A stretch of 64,000 nucleotides of DNA from Endoryza foliicola. Lineage in GTDB: Bacteria; Bacteroidota; Bacteroidia; Chitinophagales; Chitinophagaceae. Positions within the stretch are counted from its first letter, which is position 1, and the number at the start of each line of letters is the position of its first letter. Location of the stretch: positions 2,542,001 to 2,606,000 of the forward strand of contig OZ245715.1 in the NCBI GenBank assembly GCA_965226965.1. Reading direction: 5' to 3'. Below the pieces are notes generated by a model, which saw only the letters and a list, made by a program, of their open reading frames with translations, made no database searches and was not told the DNA's origin. Position numbers and translations under genes: made by a program. Below, piece by piece: positions 20,201 through 27,325 of the stretch.

Positions 20201-21041
20201 CAGAGGTAGATTCTTGTTCCCCGGAAACCAATTTGGTTACAACGGTAGATTCATGTTCGCTCGTTTAACCATCGACGTATTCCAACTGGGCAAAACGGTT
20301 AAAAAGCCGGCTCCAGTTATTGCTCCACCACCACCGCCTCCGGCTCCACCAAAACCAAAAGATACTGATGGAGATGGCATTACTGATGATAAAGACAAAT
20401 GTCCTACGGTTCCAGGACCTAAAAATATGATGGGTTGCCCTGATAAAGACGGCGATGGCGTTACTGATGCGGAAGACAAATGTCCGGATGTTGCAGGTGC
20501 AAAAATCTTTGGAGGTTGCCCCGACACAGATGGAGATGGAATTGAAGATGCCAAAGACAAATGTAAAGATGTAGCAGGTGTTGCCCAATACGAGGGCTGC
20601 CCAATTCCTGACAGAGACAATGACGGAGTAGCCGATGATATCGATCGTTGCCCCGATGAAGCTGGTCCGGTTGGAAACTTTGGATGTCCACGTTTGGAAG
20701 ACTTGAAATTCAATGCCAAAAACGTAACCTTCTTAACCGGTAGTTCTCAATTAACCACTCAGGCAAAAGCTGAGCTAGATGAATTGGTAACTATTATGAA
20801 TAAGTTTGCTCGTATATCTGTTAAGATCGATGGACATACCGATAATACCGGTAAGCCTGAGAAAAACTTGGCCTTATCACAAGCGAGAGCAGATGCTGTA
20901 AAAGCGTATTTAGTTGAGAAGGGTATTGAGAAAGAGCGTTTGGAAGCTACAGGATATGGTTCAGAGAAACCACTTGCAGATAATAAGACTGCTGCAGGAA
21001 AAGCTCAAAACCGTCGCGTTGAATTCAGCGTGAAAGGATAA
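17250..21041 (+). CDS. TonB-dependent receptor fused to TSP3 repeats and an OmpA peptidoglycan-binding domain
   Basis: This 1263-residue protein is an unusual fusion. In order: signal peptide (1-26, SFAQ); carboxypeptidase-regulatory-like domain (about 29-110); TonB-dependent plug (about 125-245, with LVLVNGKRYH and VLRDGAAAQYGSDAIAGVINIVLKK); beta-barrel (about 280-1018, closing with GRFMFARLTIDVFQLGK); proline-rich linker (about 1022-1035); four thrombospondin type-3 calcium-binding-like repeats (about 1038-1150, each with DxDGDG and paired Cys); and an OmpA/MotB domain (about 1155-1263, with IDGHTDNTG and NRRVEF). The barrel's C-terminus faces the periplasm, so the OmpA domain is placed to grip peptidoglycan. 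The frame is continuous, so this is not an annotation merge. Substrate unknown. It stands alone, converging on the WalJ-like gene with only six bases between stops. Confidence 0.93.
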   Translation: MRNVFYSLRRAGIVILSVLISLVSFAQSTGTVKGIVTDSKGAVLSGASVTIEGQKGGTLTDAAGAYSLKVKPGTYTLVITYVGAAAQRYQVSVRAGQTVDQNVTVNVSSDLTDVVVIGSRSRVPRSKLNTVVPVDVINAKEVKAFAQADVTQMLTYVAPSFQSARQTVTDGTDHIDPAGLRSLGPDQTLVLVNGKRYHNTALVNINGSVGRGSVGTDLNTIPVAAIERIEVLRDGAAAQYGSDAIAGVINIVLKKNYKGLQVSSMVGQNFTNMPYAGGTNITDGLTRQVDISGGWGWKSGAYVNVSAQYLKRDATNRSGFDNIPLIYYGNGGTLPGSAAVPSGVNANDYYRWLMDLDRSTVSSRKYDRRNIIAGNSANDNKGVFINFGIPITANVNFYSTIGYSIRNGNAGGFSRNPNSWSQQPVLANGQRFYYDGFLPKIYTELEDHTVTAGINAKMGEWNFDISNTQGENRLRYDVKNSGNSSLPATNNVQTEFYAGTLRFVQNTLNLDLNRSLELGTGKSLNMAFGGEYREERFNIAAGELNSYTNGGRQFQPDPIPNYPGTSSLFTFSPGTAVSGSQVFPGFQPADQVKAKRSIYAAYGDLELKTRKFTLGGALRYETFDEFQVNYDNLSGKIASRYEITNKVALRGSVSTGFRAPSLHQRYFQNTSTQFVNGLPSQALTANNYNPIVKNAFGIDGLKPERSKSVTAGLVGNLTKNITFTLDAYFIRIDDRIVLSSQFNRSNALVNTILNANGVDPTINALQFWTNAINTETKGIDVVLTDRFRLGAGNASLSIAGNFNKNSVVGGIQSNSVIDDATNNPSLSDPTKNPANDLKTALFDRQQRSRIEVGQPQSKINITFNYDLRKWNILARSVRFGKITSLNAADPYSRNASTGAYWNDVGLGTDQTFSAKWTTDLVLTYKASPGVSIAVGANNLFDIYPDRIFVDSRNDPSIYYVSPVSNSLGVNKTTGGYSAGRDGSNRGRFLFPGNQFGYNGRFMFARLTIDVFQLGKTVKKPAPVIAPPPPPPAPPKPKDTDGDGITDDKDKCPTVPGPKNMMGCPDKDGDGVTDAEDKCPDVAGAKIFGGCPDTDGDGIEDAKDKCKDVAGVAQYEGCPIPDRDNDGVADDIDRCPDEAGPVGNFGCPRLEDLKFNAKNVTFLTGSSQLTTQAKAELDELVTIMNKFARISVKIDGHTDNTGKPEKNLALSQARADAVKAYLVEKGIEKERLEATGYGSEKPLADNKTAAGKAQNRRVEFSVKG

Positions 21042-21047
21042 TCGATA

Positions 21048-21851
21048 TTAGAATAGACTAAGCTGATTGGGAGTCCCCGCTTTTTTACGAGTGATTGTAA
21101 AGAGCGGGGACTCTTTATGTCGGGAAGCCACTACAATTTCTATACGTTTAGAATGCCCGTTGAAAACCTTGCTCACTTTGTCCATAGTATTGTTGTTTTG
21201 AGACAGGTGTCCCAAGATCAAGGTATGCAGATTTTTACCTTTGTGTTTTAAAAAGAGTTCAAGCGCTTGATCGTTCGAAAGGTGCCCTTGACGACCTCTA
21301 ATTCTTCTTTTGAGATGATCCGGGTAACGACCTTCTTCCAGCATTGTGTCGCAATAATTGCTTTCTAATAAAACAGCATCGCAACGCTTAAACTGCTTTT
21401 TCACTTCGGCGCAAGCGTGACCGATATCGGTAAAAACGCCCATTGACGATTCTTCGTATGAAACCACAAAACTGATAGGTTCAGCCGCATCGTGATGCTT
21501 GGAAAAGCTATGGATTTCAAGTCCTCCAATTTGGGTTGAAACAGGTGCTTTGATGATTTGAACAAACTCCGGATCTAGCGGTTGGGAAAGCGCGGAATGG
21601 GTGCCTTCTGTGATAAAAACCGGTATTTTGAACTTACGGGTAAGGGCAGTGAGGCCGGTTACATGGTCGGAGTGCTCATGAGAAATGAACAAAGCCTTTA
21701 CCCTTTCCATGGGGAGTCTTAATCGGCCCATTCTTCGCTCTATTTCCCTCAACGAAATACCTGCATCAATCAGCACTGCTTCGGTTTCATTACCCACATA
21801 GTAGCAGTTTCCATTACTTCCCGAGTTCAATGAGGCGAATTGCAAATTCAT
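21048..21851 (-). CDS. Metallo-beta-lactamase-fold hydrolase, WalJ/YycJ-like
   Basis: This 267-residue cytosolic protein has the MBL fold. It shows FASLNSGSNGNCYYVG at the N-terminus and the metal site HEHSDH (H58, H60, D62, H63), with later metal-ligand regions FTDIGHA and LGHLSQNNN. The SLNSGSNGNC start and the length match the WalJ/YycJ/VicX group, a family with double-strand DNA exonuclease-like activity in some members; the true substrate here is unknown. No WalK/WalR genes are nearby, so the gene name is not transferred. It starts at ATG and is divergent from the M14 peptidase gene. Confidence 0.85.
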   Translation of the reverse strand: MNLQFASLNSGSNGNCYYVGNETEAVLIDAGISLREIERRMGRLRLPMERVKALFISHEHSDHVTGLTALTRKFKIPVFITEGTHSALSQPLDPEFVQIIKAPVSTQIGGLEIHSFSKHHDAAEPISFVVSYEESSMGVFTDIGHACAEVKKQFKRCDAVLLESNYCDTMLEEGRYPDHLKRRIRGRQGHLSNDQALELFLKHKGKNLHTLILGHLSQNNNTMDKVSKVFNGHSKRIEIVVASRHKESPLFTITRKKAGTPNQLSLF

Positions 21852-21957
21852 GGCTCAAAATTACAAAACTGTTCACAAACCGCTCATCCACATATCATCC
21901 CCATCCCTTTTTTGTTTTCCTTGCTTTCCTTACTTTCACTGCTCATTCACATTGATT

Positions 21958-24459
21958 ATGAAAAGATTACTTCTTGCAATGGGTTTTACCGCATTATTTT
22001 TTAGCGGTTCGGCTCAACAACAATCTCCTGAACAATTTTTAGGCTATCCAATTGGAGCCAAGTATTCTGCTCACCACAAAGTAGTGAGCTATTTCAAATA
22101 TGTTGCTGCTCAAAATCCTACTACAGTGAAATTGGAGCAATATGGTGAAACTAATGAAGGAAGACCTTTGCTTCTCACTTTTATTTCATCTGCAGAGAAC
22201 ATCGCCCAATTAGAGTCCATTCGCAAGAACAATCTAAAATTAGCCGGACAAAGTTCAGAAGCAGGAAATGAAAATGCGCCCGCCATTGTTTGGTTGAGCT
22301 ACAATGTACATGGCAATGAAACTTCGAGTTCAGAAGCAGCCATGTTGACTCTTTGGGAATTGGTGAACCCAAATAATTCAAAGACCAAAGAATGGCTCAA
22401 AAATGTAGTAGTTGTAATAGACCCTTGTATTAATCCGGATGGGCGTGATCGTTATGTGAACTGGTTCAACAGTGTTGTTGGCAAAACAGCCAATCCACAG
22501 CCTTTTGTTCGCGAACACAGCGAACCTTGGCCCGGCGGACGCCCTAATCATTATTACTTCGACTTAAACCGCGATTGGGCTTGGCAAACACAGGTTGAGA
22601 CCCGCCAACGCATTCAACGCTACAATCAATGGTATCCTCAAGTACATGTTGATTTTCATGAACAAGGATACAATAGCCCATATTACTTTGCACCTGCTGC
22701 TGAACCTTACCATGATGTAATTACTCCTTGGCAAAGGGAATTACAAGTGATGATTGGAAAGAATCACGCAAAGTATTTTGATGCCAACGGTTGGTTATTC
22801 TTTACCAAAGAACGCTTTGACTTGTTATATCCTAGTTATGGAGATACTTATCCAACTTATAAAGGAGCTATTGGTATGACTTTCGAGCAAGGAGGCCATA
22901 GCAGAGGTGGTGCTGCTGTGATCAATGCCGATGGAGATACACTCACCTTATACGATCGGTTGATTCATCACTACACAACCGGTTTGAGTACTATTGAAGT
23001 TGCTGCAAACAACAAAGCTCGTTTGCTCAAAGAATTCAAAACTTATTTTGAGAAAGCCAAAACAAGCCCCGGCGGCGAATTTAAGGCAGTGGTGTTAAAA
23101 GCAGATCAAGGAGACCGTTTGGCAAGATTAAAATCTTTGTTTGATAGAAATGGAATCGAATGGTCTTATGTTAATACAGCAACCTATACCGGTACAAATT
23201 ATTACAGTGGCAAGCCTGAACTGTTCAAAGTGGATGCAGGAGATGTGGTAGTGAATATGAATCAAGCAAACTCCAATATGGCAAGAGTATTATTGGAGCG
23301 CAGCACTCGTGTAACAGATTCCGCTACGTATGATATTACAGCTTGGGCCATGCCGTATGTATTTGGCGTGCAAGCTTACGGGTTGTCGAATTATATTTCT
23401 GCGATCAGTAAAACTGCACCAGCTGCACAAACCATTCCTGTAGATGCCAATGCAACTGCATTTGCCATCAAATGGAATGGTTTAAACAGCGCACAAGCAT
23501 TATCTGCCTTACTTCAAAAAGGGGTTCGAGTTCGTTATGCCGAACAAGATTTTGCCATCGACGGCAACAGTTTCGAAAAAGGAACTTTGATTGTAACTAA
23601 AACAAGCAACCAAAAATTCGGAGCCGGCTTGGAAGCTTTAGTTAAAGAGGCCGCAGCTTCAGTAGGACAGAACTACTATTCCGTTCGTTCTGGGTTTGTT
23701 GACAAAGGATACGATCTCGGCTCCGATAAAGTTGTGACCATTCAAGTGCCCAAAGTAACCCTTCTAGCCGGCGATGGCGTTTCATCACTGGGAATGGGAG
23801 AAGTTTGGCATTTCATGGAGCAAACCTTGAAATATCCTGTAAACGTAGTTTGGGTAAACGATTTGAATAAAGGAATACTTGCTCAAACAAATGTTCTAAT
23901 ATTAGCAGATGGACGCTACCGCTTCTTGAGCGACAAAACCATGAACGATGCTTTGAAAGAGTGGGTAAGCAACGGCGGAAAAATAATTGCTCTAGAAGGA
24001 GCTGTTGATGCATTATCAAAAGCAGATTGGGGGATCAAAGCAAAAGAGGAATCATCTGGCGACAAGAAAAAAGATACCACCATCAATAAATATGAAAATA
24101 GAGAGCGTGATGCACTGGAAGGATTCAACCCGGGTTCAATTTACAAAGTAGAACTCGATAATTCTCATCCTTTAGGATTCGGGTTCCCTAATTTCTATTA
24201 CACCCTAAAACAGGATGATGTATTGTATGAATACATGAAAGACGGAAACTGGAATGTAGGCGTCATTAAAAAAGATGCGCATGTTTCAGGATTTATTGGA
24301 GTGAAGGCGAAAGAAAAATTAAAAGAAGGGATGGTGTTTGGCGTACAGCAATATGGACGCGGTTCTGTGGTATATTTAGCCGATGATGTATTGTTTAGAA
24401 ATTTCTGGGAGAACGGTAAATTATTGTTCAGTAACGCCCTGTTTTTAGTAGGGCAGTAA
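21958..24459 (+). CDS. Secreted M14-family zinc carboxypeptidase with C-terminal GATase-like domain
   Basis: This 833-residue exported protein carries an N-terminal M14 metallocarboxypeptidase domain. A signal peptide (1-18, SAQ) begins at the ATG at 21958; an upstream in-frame ATG at 21850 overlaps the divergent gene and would bury the signal peptide, so I reject it. Zinc ligands are H118 and E121 (HGNE) and H234 (DFHEQG); the catalytic glutamate is probably E310 (TFEQGG). NPDGRDRYVNWFN is the usual substrate-pocket stretch. The C-terminal third resembles a class-I glutamine-amidotransferase-like fold (VLILADGRY, WVSNGGKIIALEG). It probably trims peptides or peptidoglycan stems in the periplasm or outside; substrate not determinable. 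A hairpin separates it from the PIG-L operon. Confidence 0.88.
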   Translation: MKRLLLAMGFTALFFSGSAQQQSPEQFLGYPIGAKYSAHHKVVSYFKYVAAQNPTTVKLEQYGETNEGRPLLLTFISSAENIAQLESIRKNNLKLAGQSSEAGNENAPAIVWLSYNVHGNETSSSEAAMLTLWELVNPNNSKTKEWLKNVVVVIDPCINPDGRDRYVNWFNSVVGKTANPQPFVREHSEPWPGGRPNHYYFDLNRDWAWQTQVETRQRIQRYNQWYPQVHVDFHEQGYNSPYYFAPAAEPYHDVITPWQRELQVMIGKNHAKYFDANGWLFFTKERFDLLYPSYGDTYPTYKGAIGMTFEQGGHSRGGAAVINADGDTLTLYDRLIHHYTTGLSTIEVAANNKARLLKEFKTYFEKAKTSPGGEFKAVVLKADQGDRLARLKSLFDRNGIEWSYVNTATYTGTNYYSGKPELFKVDAGDVVVNMNQANSNMARVLLERSTRVTDSATYDITAWAMPYVFGVQAYGLSNYISAISKTAPAAQTIPVDANATAFAIKWNGLNSAQALSALLQKGVRVRYAEQDFAIDGNSFEKGTLIVTKTSNQKFGAGLEALVKEAAASVGQNYYSVRSGFVDKGYDLGSDKVVTIQVPKVTLLAGDGVSSLGMGEVWHFMEQTLKYPVNVVWVNDLNKGILAQTNVLILADGRYRFLSDKTMNDALKEWVSNGGKIIALEGAVDALSKADWGIKAKEESSGDKKKDTTINKYENRERDALEGFNPGSIYKVELDNSHPLGFGFPNFYYTLKQDDVLYEYMKDGNWNVGVIKKDAHVSGFIGVKAKEKLKEGMVFGVQQYGRGSVVYLADDVLFRNFWENGKLLFSNALFLVGQ

Positions 24460-24478
24460 AATCTGTTATAATAGCGTG

Positions 24479-24506
24479 AAAGCGGGGTGCAATACTCCGC
24501 TTTTTG
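24479..24506 (+). terminator. Hairpin terminator after the M14 peptidase
   Basis: A 10-pair stem (AAAGCGGGGT with ACTCCGCTTT, one G-T wobble) around a short loop is followed by TT and a T-rich tail, about 20 bases after the stop. Confidence 0.8.
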
Positions 24507-24550
24507 CTATATTAAACCTAACTTGAATATTGTTTTAAAATACCGATTGC

Positions 24551-27043
24551 ATGAAGAAACTTTTCCTATGCTGTAGCTTACTGATCTCACTTGGTCTTAG
24601 TGCCCAAACACCAAGCTCGGCAGATATCTATGTTTCTCTTCAAAAATTAAAAACCCTTGGTTCTGTTTTATACATTGCCGCGCATCCGGACGATGAGAAT
24701 ACGCGATTGCTTGCCTGGTTGGCTAAAGACCGTCTTTATAGAACCGGCTATCTTTCTCTTACTCGTGGCGATGGGGGGCAAAACCTCATTGGCGATGAGC
24801 AAGGCATTGATTTAGGATTGATACGTACGCAGGAATTGTTAGCCGCCAGAAGAATAGACGGCGCTGAACAATTCTTTACAAGAGCGTTTGATTTTGGGTT
24901 TACCAAAACCACTGAAGAAGCCTTGAAAACCTGGGATAAAGAAAAAGTGTTGGGTGATGTAGTTTGGATCATTCGAAAGTTTCAACCCGATGTAATCATT
25001 ACTCGATTTCCCGAAGATGCAAGGGCTGGTCACGGCCATCACTCGGGCTCTGCAGTACTAGCTCATGAGGCCTATTTTGCTGCAGCGGATCCTACAAAAT
25101 ATCCTGAGCAATTGAAGCTAGGAGTAAATGTTTGGCAAGCAAAAAGAATCATGTGGAATACCTTCAATTTTGGAGGAGCAAATACTACTTCTGAAGATCA
25201 ATTGAAGTTGGATGTAGGGTCTTTCAATCCAATACTTGGTAAAAGTTATGGTGAAATAGCTGCTGAAAGCAGAAGCCAACACAAGAGTCAAGGCTTTGGC
25301 GTGCCGGCTCAGCGAGGAGTTTCAATGGAATATTTTACACCAGTTGCCGGTGAAGGAGCCAAGCAAGATATCATGGACGGGGTAGTTACTTCTTGGAGTA
25401 AGCTTGGGGCCGATAAAATTGAAAAATCAATCGATGCCATTCTTGCAGCCTATTCATTGGCACACCCTGAAAACTCGGTTCCGGCACTTGTAAGTTTGTA
25501 TAAAGATATTCAGCAATTGCCAGCTTCGTATTGGAAGAATCAAAAGTTGAATGAAACAAAAAAGCTGATCGCGGCTTGCAGTGGGTTGTTTATGGAGGCT
25601 GCAACCAATAGTAATTACGCCGTACAAGGAGATTCGATTAAATTAATCGTTTCTTTAAATAATAGATTGGGTGTAGAAGCCAAATTGAATACATTGAAAT
25701 TGGCTCCCATAGACTCAATCTTCAATAAGCCATTGAAGAAGAATGAAAATGTGACTATTCCGATCACGTTGACGATTTCTTCTACAGATCCCATCAGTCA
25801 ACCTTACTGGATGGTGCAAAAAATGACCAAAGGTAGTTTTGTGATCGACAAGCAGGAACAAGTAGGGGCCCCTCAAAATGACGCATCTTATTACGTAAAT
25901 GCTGCGATATCAATTGCAGGACTCGACTTGAACTACGCATTACCGGTACAGTACAAGTATACAGATCCGGTTAAAGGAGAATTGTATCAACCTTTAGTAG
26001 TAGTACCACCCGTAGGAATCAGTACCGATCCAAGTATTGTTATATTTAGAAAGAATCAAGGAATTCAGAAATCCAATATTACCGTAACTGTTAGTGCCTA
26101 CAAGAATATGTCCGGCTTTCAAGCAAATGTGGCGGGGAGAATGAGCACCAATTCGTTGAATGCAACAGATAGCAGTTTCTCTCTGATAAAAGGCTTAAAA
26201 AAGGACTATACTTTGCCCATCAGCAATGAGTTTATGCAAAAAACAGATCAAGATTATGTGCAGGCATTTGTCAACTTAAACAACAAGAAAGAAGAAATTC
26301 CGGCCTTTTTGAATGTAACGAGTATAAAATACGACCATATCCCCAATATTCATTATTTCTATCAAGATGCAGTTAAAGTGCTCAATATCGACCTTAAAAC
26401 GGTTGGGAAGAAAGTAGGATATATTGAAGGGGCCGGCGATAAAGTAGTGATCGCATTGCAACAAATGGGCTATGAAGTTACCATCTTAAAGGCAGCCGAC
26501 ATTACTCCTGCAAACTTGAAGCAATTCGATGCAATTATTACTGGCGTTCGAGCTTACAATGTGAATGAGTACATGTTTGAAAAATATGCTACGCTAATGA
26601 ATTATGTGAAAGATGGAGGAAACTTGATTGTACAGTACAATACCAATAACTTCATCAGTACTACAAAATCGGCCATTGGTCCATATCCCTTTACCGTATC
26701 TAGAAACAGAGTTACCGATGAAACCGCTAAAGTTAAATTCGAATTACCCGATCATCCCGCTCTAAATTATCCCAATAAGATAACAGAAGCAGACTTTGAA
26801 GGTTGGGTACAGGAAAGAGGAATCTATTTTGCCGAACCATTTGATGGGCAATATCAAACCCCTTTATCAATGGCAGATCCCAATGAATCAACTCAGAAAG
26901 GTGGGCTTATTATTGCCGATTATGGGAAAGGGAAATTTGTTTACACTGGATTGGTTTTCTTCCGGGAACTTCCCGCCGGAGTTCCGGGAGCATATCGTTT
27001 GTTAGCGAATTTGATTGCATTGAATAAGAAAAAAGGATTTTAA
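24551..27043 (+). CDS. Secreted PIG-L/LmbE-family deacetylase with C-terminal GATase-like domain
   Basis: This 830-residue exported protein begins with a signal peptide (1-19, SAQ). The PIG-L/LmbE domain carries AHPDDE (H45, D47-D48, E49) and HGHH (H161, H163-H164), the zinc site of N-acetyl-sugar deacetylases. The middle is beta-rich, and the C-terminal part (about 630-820) has a GATase-like fold (KVGYIEGAGDKVVIALQQMG, YVKDGGNLIVQYN in part). Family members deacetylate N-acetylglucosaminyl conjugates; the substrate is unknown here. It heads an operon: a 56-residue membrane protein starts two bases after its stop, followed by a 39-residue one and a sodium:solute symporter, suggesting that the deacetylated product is imported. 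Confidence 0.9.
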   Translation: MKKLFLCCSLLISLGLSAQTPSSADIYVSLQKLKTLGSVLYIAAHPDDENTRLLAWLAKDRLYRTGYLSLTRGDGGQNLIGDEQGIDLGLIRTQELLAARRIDGAEQFFTRAFDFGFTKTTEEALKTWDKEKVLGDVVWIIRKFQPDVIITRFPEDARAGHGHHSGSAVLAHEAYFAAADPTKYPEQLKLGVNVWQAKRIMWNTFNFGGANTTSEDQLKLDVGSFNPILGKSYGEIAAESRSQHKSQGFGVPAQRGVSMEYFTPVAGEGAKQDIMDGVVTSWSKLGADKIEKSIDAILAAYSLAHPENSVPALVSLYKDIQQLPASYWKNQKLNETKKLIAACSGLFMEAATNSNYAVQGDSIKLIVSLNNRLGVEAKLNTLKLAPIDSIFNKPLKKNENVTIPITLTISSTDPISQPYWMVQKMTKGSFVIDKQEQVGAPQNDASYYVNAAISIAGLDLNYALPVQYKYTDPVKGELYQPLVVVPPVGISTDPSIVIFRKNQGIQKSNITVTVSAYKNMSGFQANVAGRMSTNSLNATDSSFSLIKGLKKDYTLPISNEFMQKTDQDYVQAFVNLNNKKEEIPAFLNVTSIKYDHIPNIHYFYQDAVKVLNIDLKTVGKKVGYIEGAGDKVVIALQQMGYEVTILKAADITPANLKQFDAIITGVRAYNVNEYMFEKYATLMNYVKDGGNLIVQYNTNNFISTTKSAIGPYPFTVSRNRVTDETAKVKFELPDHPALNYPNKITEADFEGWVQERGIYFAEPFDGQYQTPLSMADPNESTQKGGLIIADYGKGKFVYTGLVFFRELPAGVPGAYRLLANLIALNKKKGF

Positions 27044-27045
27044 GA

Positions 27046-27216
27046 ATGAGTAAATCTAATATCAATCCAAGAATTGCTTTCGCCATTGCGATTATTGGTG
27101 GCTTGATTATAGGGAAATTGATCAAGCGAATGTCAGTAGGATTGGTGATTGGGATTTTCTTTAGTTTGATGTATGCCATGAGTGTGGCTTCAAAATCTCG
27201 ATCAAATGACGAATGA
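27046..27216 (+). CDS. Small membrane protein (56 aa) in PIG-L/symporter operon
   Basis: This short gene starts with an ATG two bases after the PIG-L stop and ends TGA. Its 56 residues (starting MSKSNINPRIAFAIAIIGG) contain two hydrophobic stretches (about 10-24 and 32-47) split by a basic turn (KLIKR), giving a likely helical hairpin in the inner membrane. A hydrophilic tail ends SRSNDE. I know no named family. The tight spacing and the 11-base overlap with the next small gene argue that it is real. An accessory role for the symporter is inference. Confidence 0.65.
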   Translation: MSKSNINPRIAFAIAIIGGLIIGKLIKRMSVGLVIGIFFSLMYAMSVASKSRSNDE

Positions 27217-27325
27217 ACCTTCCACCTCGAATAAGAATCGCTGGAACCTCTGGTACATCGCTGTGCTTGGGTTTCTTTTTATTGAAATAGTTTTATTTTC
27301 ATTGTTTACCCGCTTGTTCTCATGA
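27206..27325 (+). CDS. Single-pass membrane peptide (39 aa) coupled to the symporter gene
   Basis: This 39-residue gene overlaps the previous one by 11 bases and the symporter by four (ATGA, where its TGA shares bases with the symporter's ATG), a classic translational-coupling arrangement. It has a polar N-terminus (MTNEPSTSNKNRWNLWYIAV) and one TM helix ending VLFSLFTRLFS. Tiny single-pass proteins directly before sodium:solute symporters are a recurring arrangement; a role as a small subunit or assembly factor is inference. It is below usual gene-calling cut-offs. Confidence 0.7.
   Translation: MTNEPSTSNKNRWNLWYIAVLGFLFIEIVLFSLFTRLFS

Noticed and set aside
20237..20719. Long antisense frames opposite the TSP3 region
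   Set aside because: They are the reverse reading of the repeated DxDGDG and proline tract and reflect composition, not a gene.
21850..21957. Longer N-terminus for the M14 peptidase
   Set aside because: It would place 36 residues before a clear signal peptide and overlaps the divergent gene's start codon.
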